Assembly: GCF_001411495.1 (NCBI RefSeq)
Contig: NZ_CP012982.1
Location: 3,224,001-3,288,000 of the forward strand
From: Burkholderia cepacia ATCC 25416
Lineage (GTDB): Bacteria; Pseudomonadota; Gammaproteobacteria; Burkholderiales; Burkholderiaceae
Direction: 5' to 3'
DNA length: 64,000 bases
Shown here piece after piece: positions 56,869 through 64,000 of this stretch. A program made the position numbers and the translations under genes. How positions within the stretch are numbered: the first letter of the stretch is position 1; every line of letters starts with the position of its first letter. The notes under the pieces are model-generated. The model was not told the origin of the DNA and did not search any database. It saw only the letters and a program-made list of their open reading frames with translations.

Positions 56869-59169
56869 TCACTTGATTCGCCACCACCGCGGCAGCAGAT
56901 CGCGCACCTCCCGCCGCCGGTAACGGTCGTCGATCAGATGCACGACGCCTTCGTCGTGCTCGGTGCGGATCACACGCCCGGCCGCCTGTACGACCTTCTG
57001 CAAGCCCGGATACAGGTACATGTAGTCGTAGCCGTTGCCGAAGCGTGCGTCCATCGCACGCCGCATCTGCTCGTTGACATCGTTGACCTGCGGCAGCCCG
57101 AGCGTCGCGATGAACGCACCGATCAGCCGCTCGCCGACCAGGTCCACGCCTTCCGAGAACGCTCCGCCCAGCACCGCGAAGCCGACGCCGCGCCCGCCCG
57201 CGTCGAAGCGCGCGAGAAACGCGTCGCGCTCGCCTTCCGTCATGCCGGGCGCCTGCGCCCAGACGGGCACGTCCGGGTGCCGTGCCTGCATCAGCGCGAC
57301 CACGCGCCCCAGATAGTCGAAGCTGCTCAGGAACCCGAGGTAGTTGCCGGGCCGCGTCGCGTATTGCGCGGCGATCAGGTCCACGATCGGTTCGAGCGAC
57401 CGGTCGCGGTCGCGCCAGCGGGTCGACACGTGGCTCGCGACGCGCACCGCCAGCTGCTCGGCGCGGAACGGCCCGTCGACGTCGAGCCAGCCCGTGTCGC
57501 CGGGCAACCCGAGCGTGTCGCGGTAGAAATGAAACGGACTCAGCGTGCCCGAGAAAAGCACGGTCGCGCACGCGGCTTCGTAGCGCGGCGCGAGAAAGCC
57601 GGCCGGAATCACGTTGCGCACGCACAGCGTCGACTGGACGCGGCGCCGGCGGCCGGCCGACGCAACGCCGTCGAGCGCCGGCTGGCGCGGCATCGGTTCG
57701 CCGTGCAGCGTCGCGTCGAAGATCGACGCACTGTCGAACGCTTCGGCGAGCACGCCGAACTGGATCGCCTCGAAATGAAACCGCAGCAGCGCATCGCCGT
57801 TCGCGCGCGGCGCGTCGGCCAGGTGCTCGCCGACCGCCGCGACGAGGTTCTGCAACGCCGACACGATCGGGCCCGGTATCTCCGGATACGCGGCATAACG
57901 CTCGGCCTGCGCGCGGTTGACCGTGCCCCACGCGCGGGCGAGCCGGTCGAAGGCCTTGCGCAGCGCGGCGGGTGCGGCCTCGCGCGCGGCCGCGAATGCG
58001 AACGGATCGAGCGATGCGCTGTACATCTTGCGCGCACGATCGAGCAGGTTGTGCGCTTCGTCGACGAGCACGCCGACACGCCACTGGTTCTGCTGCGCGA
58101 GCGTGTGCAGCATCGCGCTGCCGTCGTAGTAGTAGTTGTAGTCGCCGATCACCATGTCGGACCAGCGCGCGAGCTCCTGCGACAGGTAATACGGGCAGAC
58201 GTCGTGCGCGAGCGCAGCCGCCCGCACGGTGTCGCGGTCGAGCAGCCCGGCCTCGATCGCCGCGTCGCGCGCGGCCGGCAGCCGGTCGTAGAAACCCTTC
58301 GCGAGCGGGCACGACTCGCCGTGGCACGCACTGTCGGGATGCTCGCACGCCTTGTCGCGCGCAACGAGTTCCAGCACGCGCAGCGGCAGCGCGGGCGTGC
58401 CGGCGCCGAGCGTCGCCGCCGCTTCGAGCGCGAGCGCGCGGCCGGGCGTTTTCGCGGTCAGGAAGTACACGTGGTCGAGCTCGCCCTCGCCGCAGGCCTT
58501 CAGCAGCGGAAACACGGTGCCGAGCGTCTTGCCGATGCCGGTCGGCGCCTGCGCCATCAGGCAACGATCGTCGCGGGCCGCGCGATAGACGGCCACTGCC
58601 AGCTCGCGCTGACCGCTGCGGAACTGCCCGTGCGGAAACGCGAGCGCGCGCAGCGCCGCGTCACGCGCCGCGCGGTGCGCCGTCTCGCGTTCGGCCCAGC
58701 CGACGAAGCACGCGCACTGCTCGGCGAAGAACGCCGCGAGCTCTGCCGCCCCCAGCGTTTGCGTCAGCACCGTCTCGCGCTCGGACACGATGTCGAAATA
58801 GACGAGCGCGACGTCGATTTCCGGGAGGCCGCGCGCGTCGCACATCAGGTGCGCGTAGACCTTCGCCTGCGCCCAGTGCAGTGCGCGGTGGTTGGCGGGC
58901 ATCGCGTCGAGGCTGCCGCGGAAGGTCTTGATTTCCTCGAGGCGGTTCGCCACCGGATCGTAGCCGTCCGCGCGGCCGCGCACGGTGAGCGTGCCCCACG
59001 TGCCCGTCAGCGCGATCTCGGTTTCGTAGCGTGCGCCGCGGTTCGACGTGACCGCGCCGTGGCCGGCGATGCCTTCGAGCGCGGTGGGCGCGGGCGTGAA
59101 GCGCAGGTCGAGATCGCCGCGCCGCGCGGTGAACTCGCACATCGCCCGCACCGCGACGACGTAGCTCAT
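56869..59169 (-). CDS. XPD/DinG-type DNA helicase with N-terminal PD-(D/E)XK nuclease-like domain
   Basis: The 766-residue protein starts with a nuclease-like domain: Asp68, Glu79-x-Lys81 (RADG..., EEIK) and QAKVY (101-105) fit the Asp, E-x-K and QxxxY motifs of RecB/Cas4-type nucleases. An SF2 helicase follows with Walker A QAPTGIGKT (207-215), DEAH at 370-373 and a C-terminal helicase half (QAAGRVIRTEHDEG). Cys275, Cys282, Cys287 and Cys325 are set like the 4Fe-4S cluster of XPD/FancJ/DinG. Its start overlaps the fan1 stop as ATGA. The role inferred is DNA-end or crosslink processing with the FAN1 nuclease. Confidence 0.9.
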   Translation of the reverse strand: MSYVVAVRAMCEFTARRGDLDLRFTPAPTALEGIAGHGAVTSNRGARYETEIALTGTWGTLTVRGRADGYDPVANRLEEIKTFRGSLDAMPANHRALHWAQAKVYAHLMCDARGLPEIDVALVYFDIVSERETVLTQTLGAAELAAFFAEQCACFVGWAERETAHRAARDAALRALAFPHGQFRSGQRELAVAVYRAARDDRCLMAQAPTGIGKTLGTVFPLLKACGEGELDHVYFLTAKTPGRALALEAAATLGAGTPALPLRVLELVARDKACEHPDSACHGESCPLAKGFYDRLPAARDAAIEAGLLDRDTVRAAALAHDVCPYYLSQELARWSDMVIGDYNYYYDGSAMLHTLAQQNQWRVGVLVDEAHNLLDRARKMYSASLDPFAFAAAREAAPAALRKAFDRLARAWGTVNRAQAERYAAYPEIPGPIVSALQNLVAAVGEHLADAPRANGDALLRFHFEAIQFGVLAEAFDSASIFDATLHGEPMPRQPALDGVASAGRRRRVQSTLCVRNVIPAGFLAPRYEAACATVLFSGTLSPFHFYRDTLGLPGDTGWLDVDGPFRAEQLAVRVASHVSTRWRDRDRSLEPIVDLIAAQYATRPGNYLGFLSSFDYLGRVVALMQARHPDVPVWAQAPGMTEGERDAFLARFDAGGRGVGFAVLGGAFSEGVDLVGERLIGAFIATLGLPQVNDVNEQMRRAMDARFGNGYDYMYLYPGLQKVVQAAGRVIRTEHDEGVVHLIDDRYRRREVRDLLPRWWRIK

Positions 59170-60860
59170 GCGGACAGGCCCGCCGCTTCGACGGGCACGA
59201 CGTCCGCGCCGGCCCATTCGACATCGATCACGCGCACCGGAATGCCGTGCGCGACGCAGTATGCGAGCCAGCGCGTCTGGTTGTCCTGCAGGCGGTCGCC
59301 GGGGCCTTTCACCTCGACGAGTTCGTAGCGGCGCTCGCCGGGCCAGAAGCGGACGAGATCGGGCAGCCCCGAACGGTTGCTGCGGATATCCGCGAGCAGG
59401 CGCGTGAACCACAGCCGCAGATGCTCCGGCGGCAGGCACGCAAGCGCCTCGTCGAGCAGTGCGTCACTCAGCACGCCCCAGAACACGAACGGGGATTGCA
59501 GCCCCGCCTTCGTCGCGAAATGCCGGCGAATCGTCTCGCGATAAGCGCCCGAATCGAGTTGCGCAAAGCACGCGGCGAATGCGTCCGCACGGCGCTCGGC
59601 GAAATCGGGCGCGTGCAGGTCGGCCGGGCCGCGCTGGAACGGATGGAAGAACGCGCCGGGTACCGCGGCGAACACGGGTTCCCAGCACAGCAGCCCGAAC
59701 AGCGAATTGATCAGCGTGTTTTCGACGTAATGGACCGGCGCAGCCGGTTGCGCGAGATGGTCGCGCACCGCGAATTCGACACTGACGAACGCATCGGGGC
59801 GCGCGAGCACGAGCGTTTCGCGCGGCACGTCCGCCGCCGGGGCCGCGCGTTCGACGCGCCGGCCGAGCCGGCGCTGCAGGCGCGGCAGCATGCGCTCGAC
59901 ACGCTGGCGCTCCTCGTCGCTCTCGAAACCGCCGCGCGCCTCGAGCGCCAGCGCGAGCGCATCGTCGTCACGCCCGCAGCGTTCGAGCACGCGGATGCGC
60001 CGATGGCGGCTGCCGGGCCAGGCGCTGCGCACATACGCGTCGAGCGCGCCGGCCCAGTCGGCCCGGCGCTCGCACGTCTGCCCGAGTGCGAACAGCAGCT
60101 TCGCGCGACGCGTCGCGAGCCAGGGCTGCGCGCAGCCGACCGCGTCGATCGCGCGCACCAGGTCGTCGAACGGCAGATCGTCGGGCCATGCGTCGAGCGC
60201 ATCGCGGCACGTCTGCAGCGCGAGATACGCGTCGACGTCGCCGCGCTGCTGGAACGCGCGCGACGACGGCGCGATCGGCACGCTTTCGTACTGGAACACG
60301 CCGAGATCGGCGAGCACGAATTCGCTCCAGTCCTGGTGGAGATTGCCGAAGAACATCAGGCGCAGCCGGTCGCACAGCGCGCCGACCGTCACACGCAGCA
60401 CGCGGTCGCCGGCCTGCGCGCACCACGCGTCGAGCGGTTGCGCGATGTCGTGCGCGGGCCGCAGCCGTTCGAGCCACTCGGGCTTGCGCTCGCCCGCATG
60501 CGCGGCGAGTGCTGGGAAGATACGCAGCAGATCGGCCTTGGTCGACAGCGCGAACAGTTCGTCGAGCGTCAGCGCGGGGGCCGGATCGACCCAGCCGAGT
60601 TCGACGAGCGGCGCGGCCGCGTCGAGCGCGCAGCCGATTTCGTCGTACACGAGCTTGCTCGCGCGGAAATCGGACCCGTTGCGCATCAGCATCCGGACGA
60701 GCAGCGCGCGCGACGCCTGCGGCAGCGCGGCGAACTGCCGGACGAACGCGTGCTCGTGCGCATCGAACAGGTCGTCGTAACGCGCGCCGAGCCAGGCCAG
60801 CGCGCGTTCGAAATTGGTCAGGTAGTAAAACGCCGGGGGCGTCGGCGAAGCAGGCGTCAC
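59166..60860 (-). CDS. FAN1-type structure-specific nuclease (VRR-NUC)
   Basis: The 564-residue protein has an N-terminal helical DNA-binding region, a TPR-like middle (AKLLFALGQTCERRADWAGALDAYVRS) and a C-terminal VRR-NUC domain with SGLPDLV (Asp501), EVKGPGDRLQDNQ (Glu516, Lys518), the exact catalytic pattern of FAN1. Bacterial FAN1 cuts branched DNA and unhooks interstrand crosslinks. The start is GTG at 60860 with a weak Shine-Dalgarno sequence. A LexA box lies 13-28 bases before it. It forms an operon with the nuclease-helicase gene. Confidence 0.92.
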   Translation of the reverse strand: MTPASPTPPAFYYLTNFERALAWLGARYDDLFDAHEHAFVRQFAALPQASRALLVRMLMRNGSDFRASKLVYDEIGCALDAAAPLVELGWVDPAPALTLDELFALSTKADLLRIFPALAAHAGERKPEWLERLRPAHDIAQPLDAWCAQAGDRVLRVTVGALCDRLRLMFFGNLHQDWSEFVLADLGVFQYESVPIAPSSRAFQQRGDVDAYLALQTCRDALDAWPDDLPFDDLVRAIDAVGCAQPWLATRRAKLLFALGQTCERRADWAGALDAYVRSAWPGSRHRRIRVLERCGRDDDALALALEARGGFESDEERQRVERMLPRLQRRLGRRVERAAPAADVPRETLVLARPDAFVSVEFAVRDHLAQPAAPVHYVENTLINSLFGLLCWEPVFAAVPGAFFHPFQRGPADLHAPDFAERRADAFAACFAQLDSGAYRETIRRHFATKAGLQSPFVFWGVLSDALLDEALACLPPEHLRLWFTRLLADIRSNRSGLPDLVRFWPGERRYELVEVKGPGDRLQDNQTRWLAYCVAHGIPVRVIDVEWAGADVVPVEAAGLSA

Positions 60861-60872
60861 GGGGATTGATCA

Positions 60873-60888
60873 CTGTACATTTGTACAG
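60873..60888 (-). promoter_or_regulatory. LexA (SOS) box upstream of the FAN1-helicase operon
   Basis: CTGTACATTTGTACAG fits the CTGT-N8-ACAG LexA consensus exactly, with 7-bp arms. A -35-like TTGATA (complement of 60899-60904) lies 10 bases upstream on the transcribed strand, so LexA would cover the -10 region. Confidence 0.85.
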
Positions 60889-60956
60889 GTCGGAATCATA
60901 TCAAATGTGACGGGAAATGCCGCTGCCCCGATCGCCTCCCTGCTGCCCGGCCGTGC

Positions 60957-61838
60957 TCAGAACTGGTAATTCACCGACATGTCGAACACGCCGTTGGTCG
61001 ACTGCTGCGTGATCGGGCTGCGCGCGGCGCGGCCGACGAGCTGTTCGATCGCGCCGTCGATCGTGATGAACCAGTGCTTGTTCACGAACCAGGCCATGGT
61101 CACGCCCGCACCGTACGACTTGATCCCGGCCCCCGACGAATACGCCGGCAGCCCCGAACGCGCGGCGGCCCCCTGGTTCACGCCGAACCAGCTGTTCATG
61201 TAGCGCGAATCGGCGAACGACACGGTCGGCCCCGCGAACCAGAAGAAATGCTCGTTGCTGCCCGGCAGCGGCATGTACGCGGAGAAATCGCCGACCCAGC
61301 CGTTCGAGCCGCCGATGCTGCGCCGGATATCCGCGCGCAGCACGAGCGGAAACTCCTTCGAGATCACGTAATCGGCCGCCAGTTTCATCACCGGCGCCGC
61401 GTTGATGTTGTCGAGGCCGTTCAGGTGCTGGATATCGTCGGCCGAGCGGCGCCCGAGGTCGTAACCGACGGACAGGCTCACGCGCCAGTTCGGCCCGCGC
61501 AGCACGTTCGCGCCGAGCCCCTCGCCCGTCGACAGGAAGAACAGGTCGCGATAGCGGATGTCGAGGTTCGGGCCGCCCATCACGCGATAGCGGTCGGAGC
61601 CCGCATAGCGCGGCTGCAGCGTCATCGCGGCGCCCACGCTGATATTCCACGTGGAAATGTTCGGGTCGAACAGTTTTTCGAGCGGCACCCCCGCCGAGTA
61701 TTGCCACTCGCCGAGCGGCGAAGGCGTCTGGGCCGACGCATCGCGGGCGCCGGCCGCGGCAAGCGCCGCGCACGCCGACAGGCCGGAAACGAACCGGCGT
61801 GCGCCGGGTGACAGCAACAGGCGAGCAACTGTGGCCAA
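60957..61838 (-). CDS. MipA/OmpV-family outer membrane protein
   Basis: The 293-residue protein has a signal peptide ending near ASAQ, then beta-barrel segments (ISVGAAMTLQPRYAGSDRYRVMGGPNLDIRYRD, FFLSTGEGLGANVL) and a C-terminal Phe (VNYQF), as expected for the MipA/OmpV family. TTG at 61838 was chosen because GGAG lies 6 bases upstream and it gives the right signal length. Role in membrane stress or murein remodelling is known for some members only. Confidence 0.85.
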   Translation of the reverse strand: MATVARLLLSPGARRFVSGLSACAALAAAGARDASAQTPSPLGEWQYSAGVPLEKLFDPNISTWNISVGAAMTLQPRYAGSDRYRVMGGPNLDIRYRDLFFLSTGEGLGANVLRGPNWRVSLSVGYDLGRRSADDIQHLNGLDNINAAPVMKLAADYVISKEFPLVLRADIRRSIGGSNGWVGDFSAYMPLPGSNEHFFWFAGPTVSFADSRYMNSWFGVNQGAAARSGLPAYSSGAGIKSYGAGVTMAWFVNKHWFITIDGAIEQLVGRAARSPITQQSTNGVFDMSVNYQF

Positions 61839-62041
61839 GGTGGTCTCCGTCGGTTGCGCGAAACGAACCTGAAGGAAAGCGCATCGCGCCTCTTCGGCCG
61901 CAGCGGCTGCCAGGCTGCGGCGCGAACGTAGCGTGTGCTGAATTAACGGACATCCTACGCGACGCGCACGCAGACGCAAAGCGCCCGCTGCGCGCGGGCA
62001 CTTTGCCCTGCGTGGGGATCGAGCGGCGTAGCAGGGACGAA

Positions 62042-62353
62042 TCAGAATCGTTCGACGTGATAGTCGCCGGCCAGCGCGGCCGGGCTGCGTGACGACATCA
62101 TCCGCGAGAAGCCGTCGGCGAGCCGGCCGAGCGCCAGCTGCTTCTGGCTCGCATCCCAGTGCGTAAAGGTGTCGTACGCGGCATCGTCGAACGACACGGT
62201 GACGGCAGCCGGGCGGCCGCTGGCGCGAAAGCCGATCTGCAGCACGCCGCCCGGCAGTTCCTCGATGTGATAGCGCAGCGAACGCGATTCGAAATAGCGG
62301 CCCAGCACCTGAGCGATCGCGCGCTTGTCTGGCGATTGCACGTGAATGTCCAT
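62042..62353 (-). CDS. small conserved protein of unknown function
   Basis: The 103-residue product (MDIHVQSPDKRAIAQVLGRYFES...) is a compact alpha/beta protein with no signal or membrane segment, and no family is recognised. AAAGGAGGACCGTC precedes the ATG, an excellent ribosome binding site. The same frame is open for 213 more bases upstream (see the longer alternative). Confidence 0.7.
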   Translation of the reverse strand: MDIHVQSPDKRAIAQVLGRYFESRSLRYHIEELPGGVLQIGFRASGRPAAVTVSFDDAAYDTFTHWDASQKQLALGRLADGFSRMMSSRSPAALAGDYHVERF

Positions 62354-62566
62354 GACGGTCCTCCTTTTCAAGGTTCGCGCGGCCGGTCGCGGCGCACCGC
62401 TTCCGCCCGGCATCCGCATCGGCGGCGGGTTCGACGGCGGGTCGCCCTGCGGCAGCCCGTCAGGCACCGGCGGGTCGACCGGATCGTCGTGTCCGGGCGG
62501 CGGCGGGTCCGGGTCGACGTCGGGAGTCGTCGGCTCGGGGCGGTGCAGCATGGATGGCATATTCAT
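62042..62566 (-). CDS. longer in-frame form with proline-rich N-terminus (alternative or nested gene)
   Basis: The frame continues upstream without a stop through a Pro/Asp-rich, probably disordered segment starting MNMPSMLHRPEPTT at 62566, which has its own AGGAG at 4-base spacing. It would give a 174-residue protein. It is unclear whether the two starts give two proteins or only one is used. No other CDS competes for this DNA. Confidence 0.4.
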   Translation of the reverse strand: MNMPSMLHRPEPTTPDVDPDPPPPGHDDPVDPPVPDGLPQGDPPSNPPPMRMPGGSGAPRPAARTLKRRTVMDIHVQSPDKRAIAQVLGRYFESRSLRYHIEELPGGVLQIGFRASGRPAAVTVSFDDAAYDTFTHWDASQKQLALGRLADGFSRMMSSRSPAALAGDYHVERF

Positions 62567-62659
62567 GTCGCTCCTGCGCGGCGGCGTGCGCATTTCGATG
62601 GCGCGGCGAGCGCGCAAGCAGCATGCCTGCTGTCGCGCCGTGAACGTCGGCGGCTTCGC

Positions 62660-62959
62660 TCAGTCGGCGTAGGCCGCCATCACCAGCCACATCGTGCGTC
62701 CTTCCGCGGTCAGCTGCACCGCGAGCGCGTACGGGTCGGACGGTGCGCATTGTTCGACGAGCGCCCGCTGCGCGCGCTCCGGGCCGTCGTAGACGGTGCG
62801 GTTCAGTTCGCGTACCTCGTCCTTGCCGTCGAACATGCGCCGCTCGGGCCGGTAGACCTGCGACTCGCGTTTCCATGTGTCGAAGCGCTCGCGCACGTGA
62901 CCGAAGTCGCCGCCGCATACGTTCGCGTCGTAACGTATCCTTTCCCTGGATGCATCCAT
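62660..62959 (-). CDS. small hypothetical protein
   Basis: The 99-residue product (MDASRERIRYDANVCGGDFGHV..., ending MWLVMAAYAD) has no recognised domain. GAGAGGACAACGTG precedes ATG at 62959. It lies in a run of small stress-type genes. Confidence 0.65.
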   Translation of the reverse strand: MDASRERIRYDANVCGGDFGHVRERFDTWKRESQVYRPERRMFDGKDEVRELNRTVYDGPERAQRALVEQCAPSDPYALAVQLTAEGRTMWLVMAAYAD

Positions 62960-63099
62960 CACGTTGTCCTCTCGTTCCCGCCGACGGCGCGTGCCTCGTG
63001 GCCGCGCCCGTCCGCCGCCCCCGGCGCGCAAGCGCCGTGCCGCCGATACATGACGGGCACGGCGCTTGCGCCTTCAATCGCCATCAAGGAGGTTCGACC

Positions 63100-63348
63100 A
63101 TGACCGTTCACGCCCCCGGCCGCCACCACGCCGTGCCACCGGCTGCCGGACTGCTCTGGCTCGCCACGTCGCGCCCGCCGTCGAAAGACAAGACGGAGGA
63201 GCGCATCGACGAGGGACTCGAGGAGACGTTTCCGGCCAGCGACCCGCCCGCCGTTGGCGGCGCGACCCGTATCGACCCTGCCAGGCCGTCCGGCGAGCAC
63301 GAACGCCGCGCGCCGCACGTTCCTTCCCCGCCCCGCGATCACGGCTGA
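63100..63348 (+). CDS. small protein with the ETFPASDPP motif
   Basis: The 82-residue product contains KTEERIDEGLEETFPASDPPAVGG, a motif shared by short, often stress-induced proteins of proteobacteria. Function is unknown. AAGGAGG at 7-base spacing gives a strong ribosome binding site. Confidence 0.75.
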   Translation: MTVHAPGRHHAVPPAAGLLWLATSRPPSKDKTEERIDEGLEETFPASDPPAVGGATRIDPARPSGEHERRAPHVPSPPRDHG

Positions 63349-63414
63349 CGGCGGCACCCGGCTCGCGCTGCGCGGCGGTGCGGCGGCGGGCCGGAGCAAT
63401 CCGGAGTTGATCTG

Positions 63415-63534
63415 ATGAAACGCCTTGAACGCAGATGGCATGAAATCAGCGGCGCCGCCGGCGTCGCGGCGCTGGCGGCAATCGAAAGCGCAGTGGTGCT
63501 CGTGATCGTCGCGATGACGGGCATCGGCCACTGA
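63415..63534 (+). CDS. 39-residue single-pass membrane protein
   Basis: The product starts MKRLERRWHEISG and has one predicted transmembrane helix (VAALAAIESAVVLVIVAMTG). GGAG precedes the ATG at 9-base spacing. It follows the ETFPASDPP gene by 66 bases on the same strand. Too short to assign a family. Confidence 0.5.
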   Translation: MKRLERRWHEISGAAGVAALAAIESAVVLVIVAMTGIGH

Positions 63535-63699
63535 CACCCTGTCCGGCCCGTTCGCGGCTTGCGCCGTGGAAGATGTACAAGCGGGCTGGCAAATTTCTCC
63601 GTCGCATGGCCGTCGAGGCCCGGCGTGTGCCCCGGCGTGTGTGTTACGCGCGCGGCACGCCGTCTGCTTGCACATCGTCCCGCTCACGAAGGAGGCTTC

Positions 63700-64000
63700 A
63701 TGTATCGCGTCACCGAGATCATGTCGCGCGACGTGGTGTGCGTCGCGCCGACCGACACGATTCGCCACGCGGCCGAGCTGATGCGGCGCTTCGATATCGG
63801 CGTACTGCCCGTTTGCGACGGCGACGAACTCGTCGCGATCGTGACCGACCGCGACCTTGCGGTGCGCGGGCTGTCGCACGGCCATTCGTTCGATACGCCG
63901 GTGCAGGCGGTTGCGTCGAGGCCCGTGCAATGGTGCGTCGAGGACGACGGTGTCGGCGACGTCCAGCAGCGGATGGCCGACGTGCAGCTGCATCGATTGC
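63700..64000 (+). CDS. CBS-domain protein, N-terminal part
   Basis: Cut by the right edge, 100 residues are visible. They form one CBS motif (TEIMSRDVVCVAPTDTIRHAAELMRRFDIGVLPVCDGDELVAIVTDRDLAVRG) and the start of the next. CBS pairs bind adenine nucleotides and sense energy state. AAGGAGG precedes the ATG. Neighbouring small stress genes suggest a low-energy or low-oxygen response. Confidence 0.88.
   Translation, partial: MYRVTEIMSRDVVCVAPTDTIRHAAELMRRFDIGVLPVCDGDELVAIVTDRDLAVRGLSHGHSFDTPVQAVASRPVQWCVEDDGVGDVQQRMADVQLHRL

Noticed and set aside
56035..59328. 1097-codon + strand frame
   Set aside because: Beyond the pcaR end it is antisense to the helicase gene; not a real fusion.
63395..63420. 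TTGAT...TGAAA as an FNR/ANR box
   Set aside because: It does not match TTGAT-N4-ATCAA and overlaps the start codon of the 39-residue gene.

Overview
The window looks like a chromosomal segment of a Burkholderia cepacia complex-type betaproteobacterium. GC is high (roughly two thirds by eye), third codon positions are strongly G/C, genes overlap tightly, and the content is typical of that group (a T6SS with kinase/FHA/TagF control, a PcaR-type regulator, a MipA/OmpV porin). The species call is an inference; no rRNA or other marker gene is present.

Region 1 (1-26.9 kb) is one complete type VI secretion system. A leftward operon runs tssJ-K-L-M-tagF-kinase-tssA-B-C-hcp-tssE-F-G-H-vgrG, then an uncharacterised TPR-like gene and a PAAR-like/Rhs effector cut by the left edge. 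A divergent pair (TssQ-type lipoprotein, FHA protein TagH) reads rightward. All 13 core subunits are present and intact, many with ATGA/TTGA stop-start overlaps. The kinase, TagH and TagF suggest phosphorylation control of assembly; no PP2C phosphatase is visible.

Region 2 (27-37 kb) holds a Cache-GGDEF diguanylate cyclase, a leftward operon for a periplasmic molybdenum aldehyde dehydrogenase (2Fe-2S, Mo and cytochrome c subunits) plus a soluble aldehyde dehydrogenase, a small ABM-domain protein, and an alkenal-reductase-like oxidoreductase next to a NemR-type regulator. NemR-box palindromes precede both of the last two genes.

Region 3 (37-43 kb) is accessory-looking and less GC-rich. It has a KfrA-like coiled-coil DNA-binding protein, then a MocR regulator divergent from VOC, LysE, PhzF and DinB genes, with a perfect 18-bp palindrome between them.

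Region 4 (43-52 kb) carries a minimal cation diffusion facilitator, a LuxR regulator, a hydrolase/ribB pair in which the GTP cyclohydrolase II half is degenerate, a HipBA toxin-antitoxin pair with two operator-like palindromes, an OYE-type flavoenzyme and 4-hydroxyphenylpyruvate dioxygenase.

Region 5 (52-61 kb) carries an MHS-family transporter and an IclR/PcaR regulator, each preceded by PcaR-type boxes repeated every 20-21 bp, with a second-copy-style murA and an exported protein between them. A FAN1 nuclease and a nuclease-helicase fusion follow as a two-gene operon behind a perfect LexA box (CTGT-N8-ACAG). I consider this SOS-controlled crosslink-repair operon the most interesting unit.

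Region 6 (61-64 kb) has a MipA/OmpV porin, several very small stress-type proteins (one possibly a nested in-frame gene pair) and a CBS-domain protein cut by the right edge. I saw no rRNA, tRNA, CRISPR array, insertion sequence or prophage.
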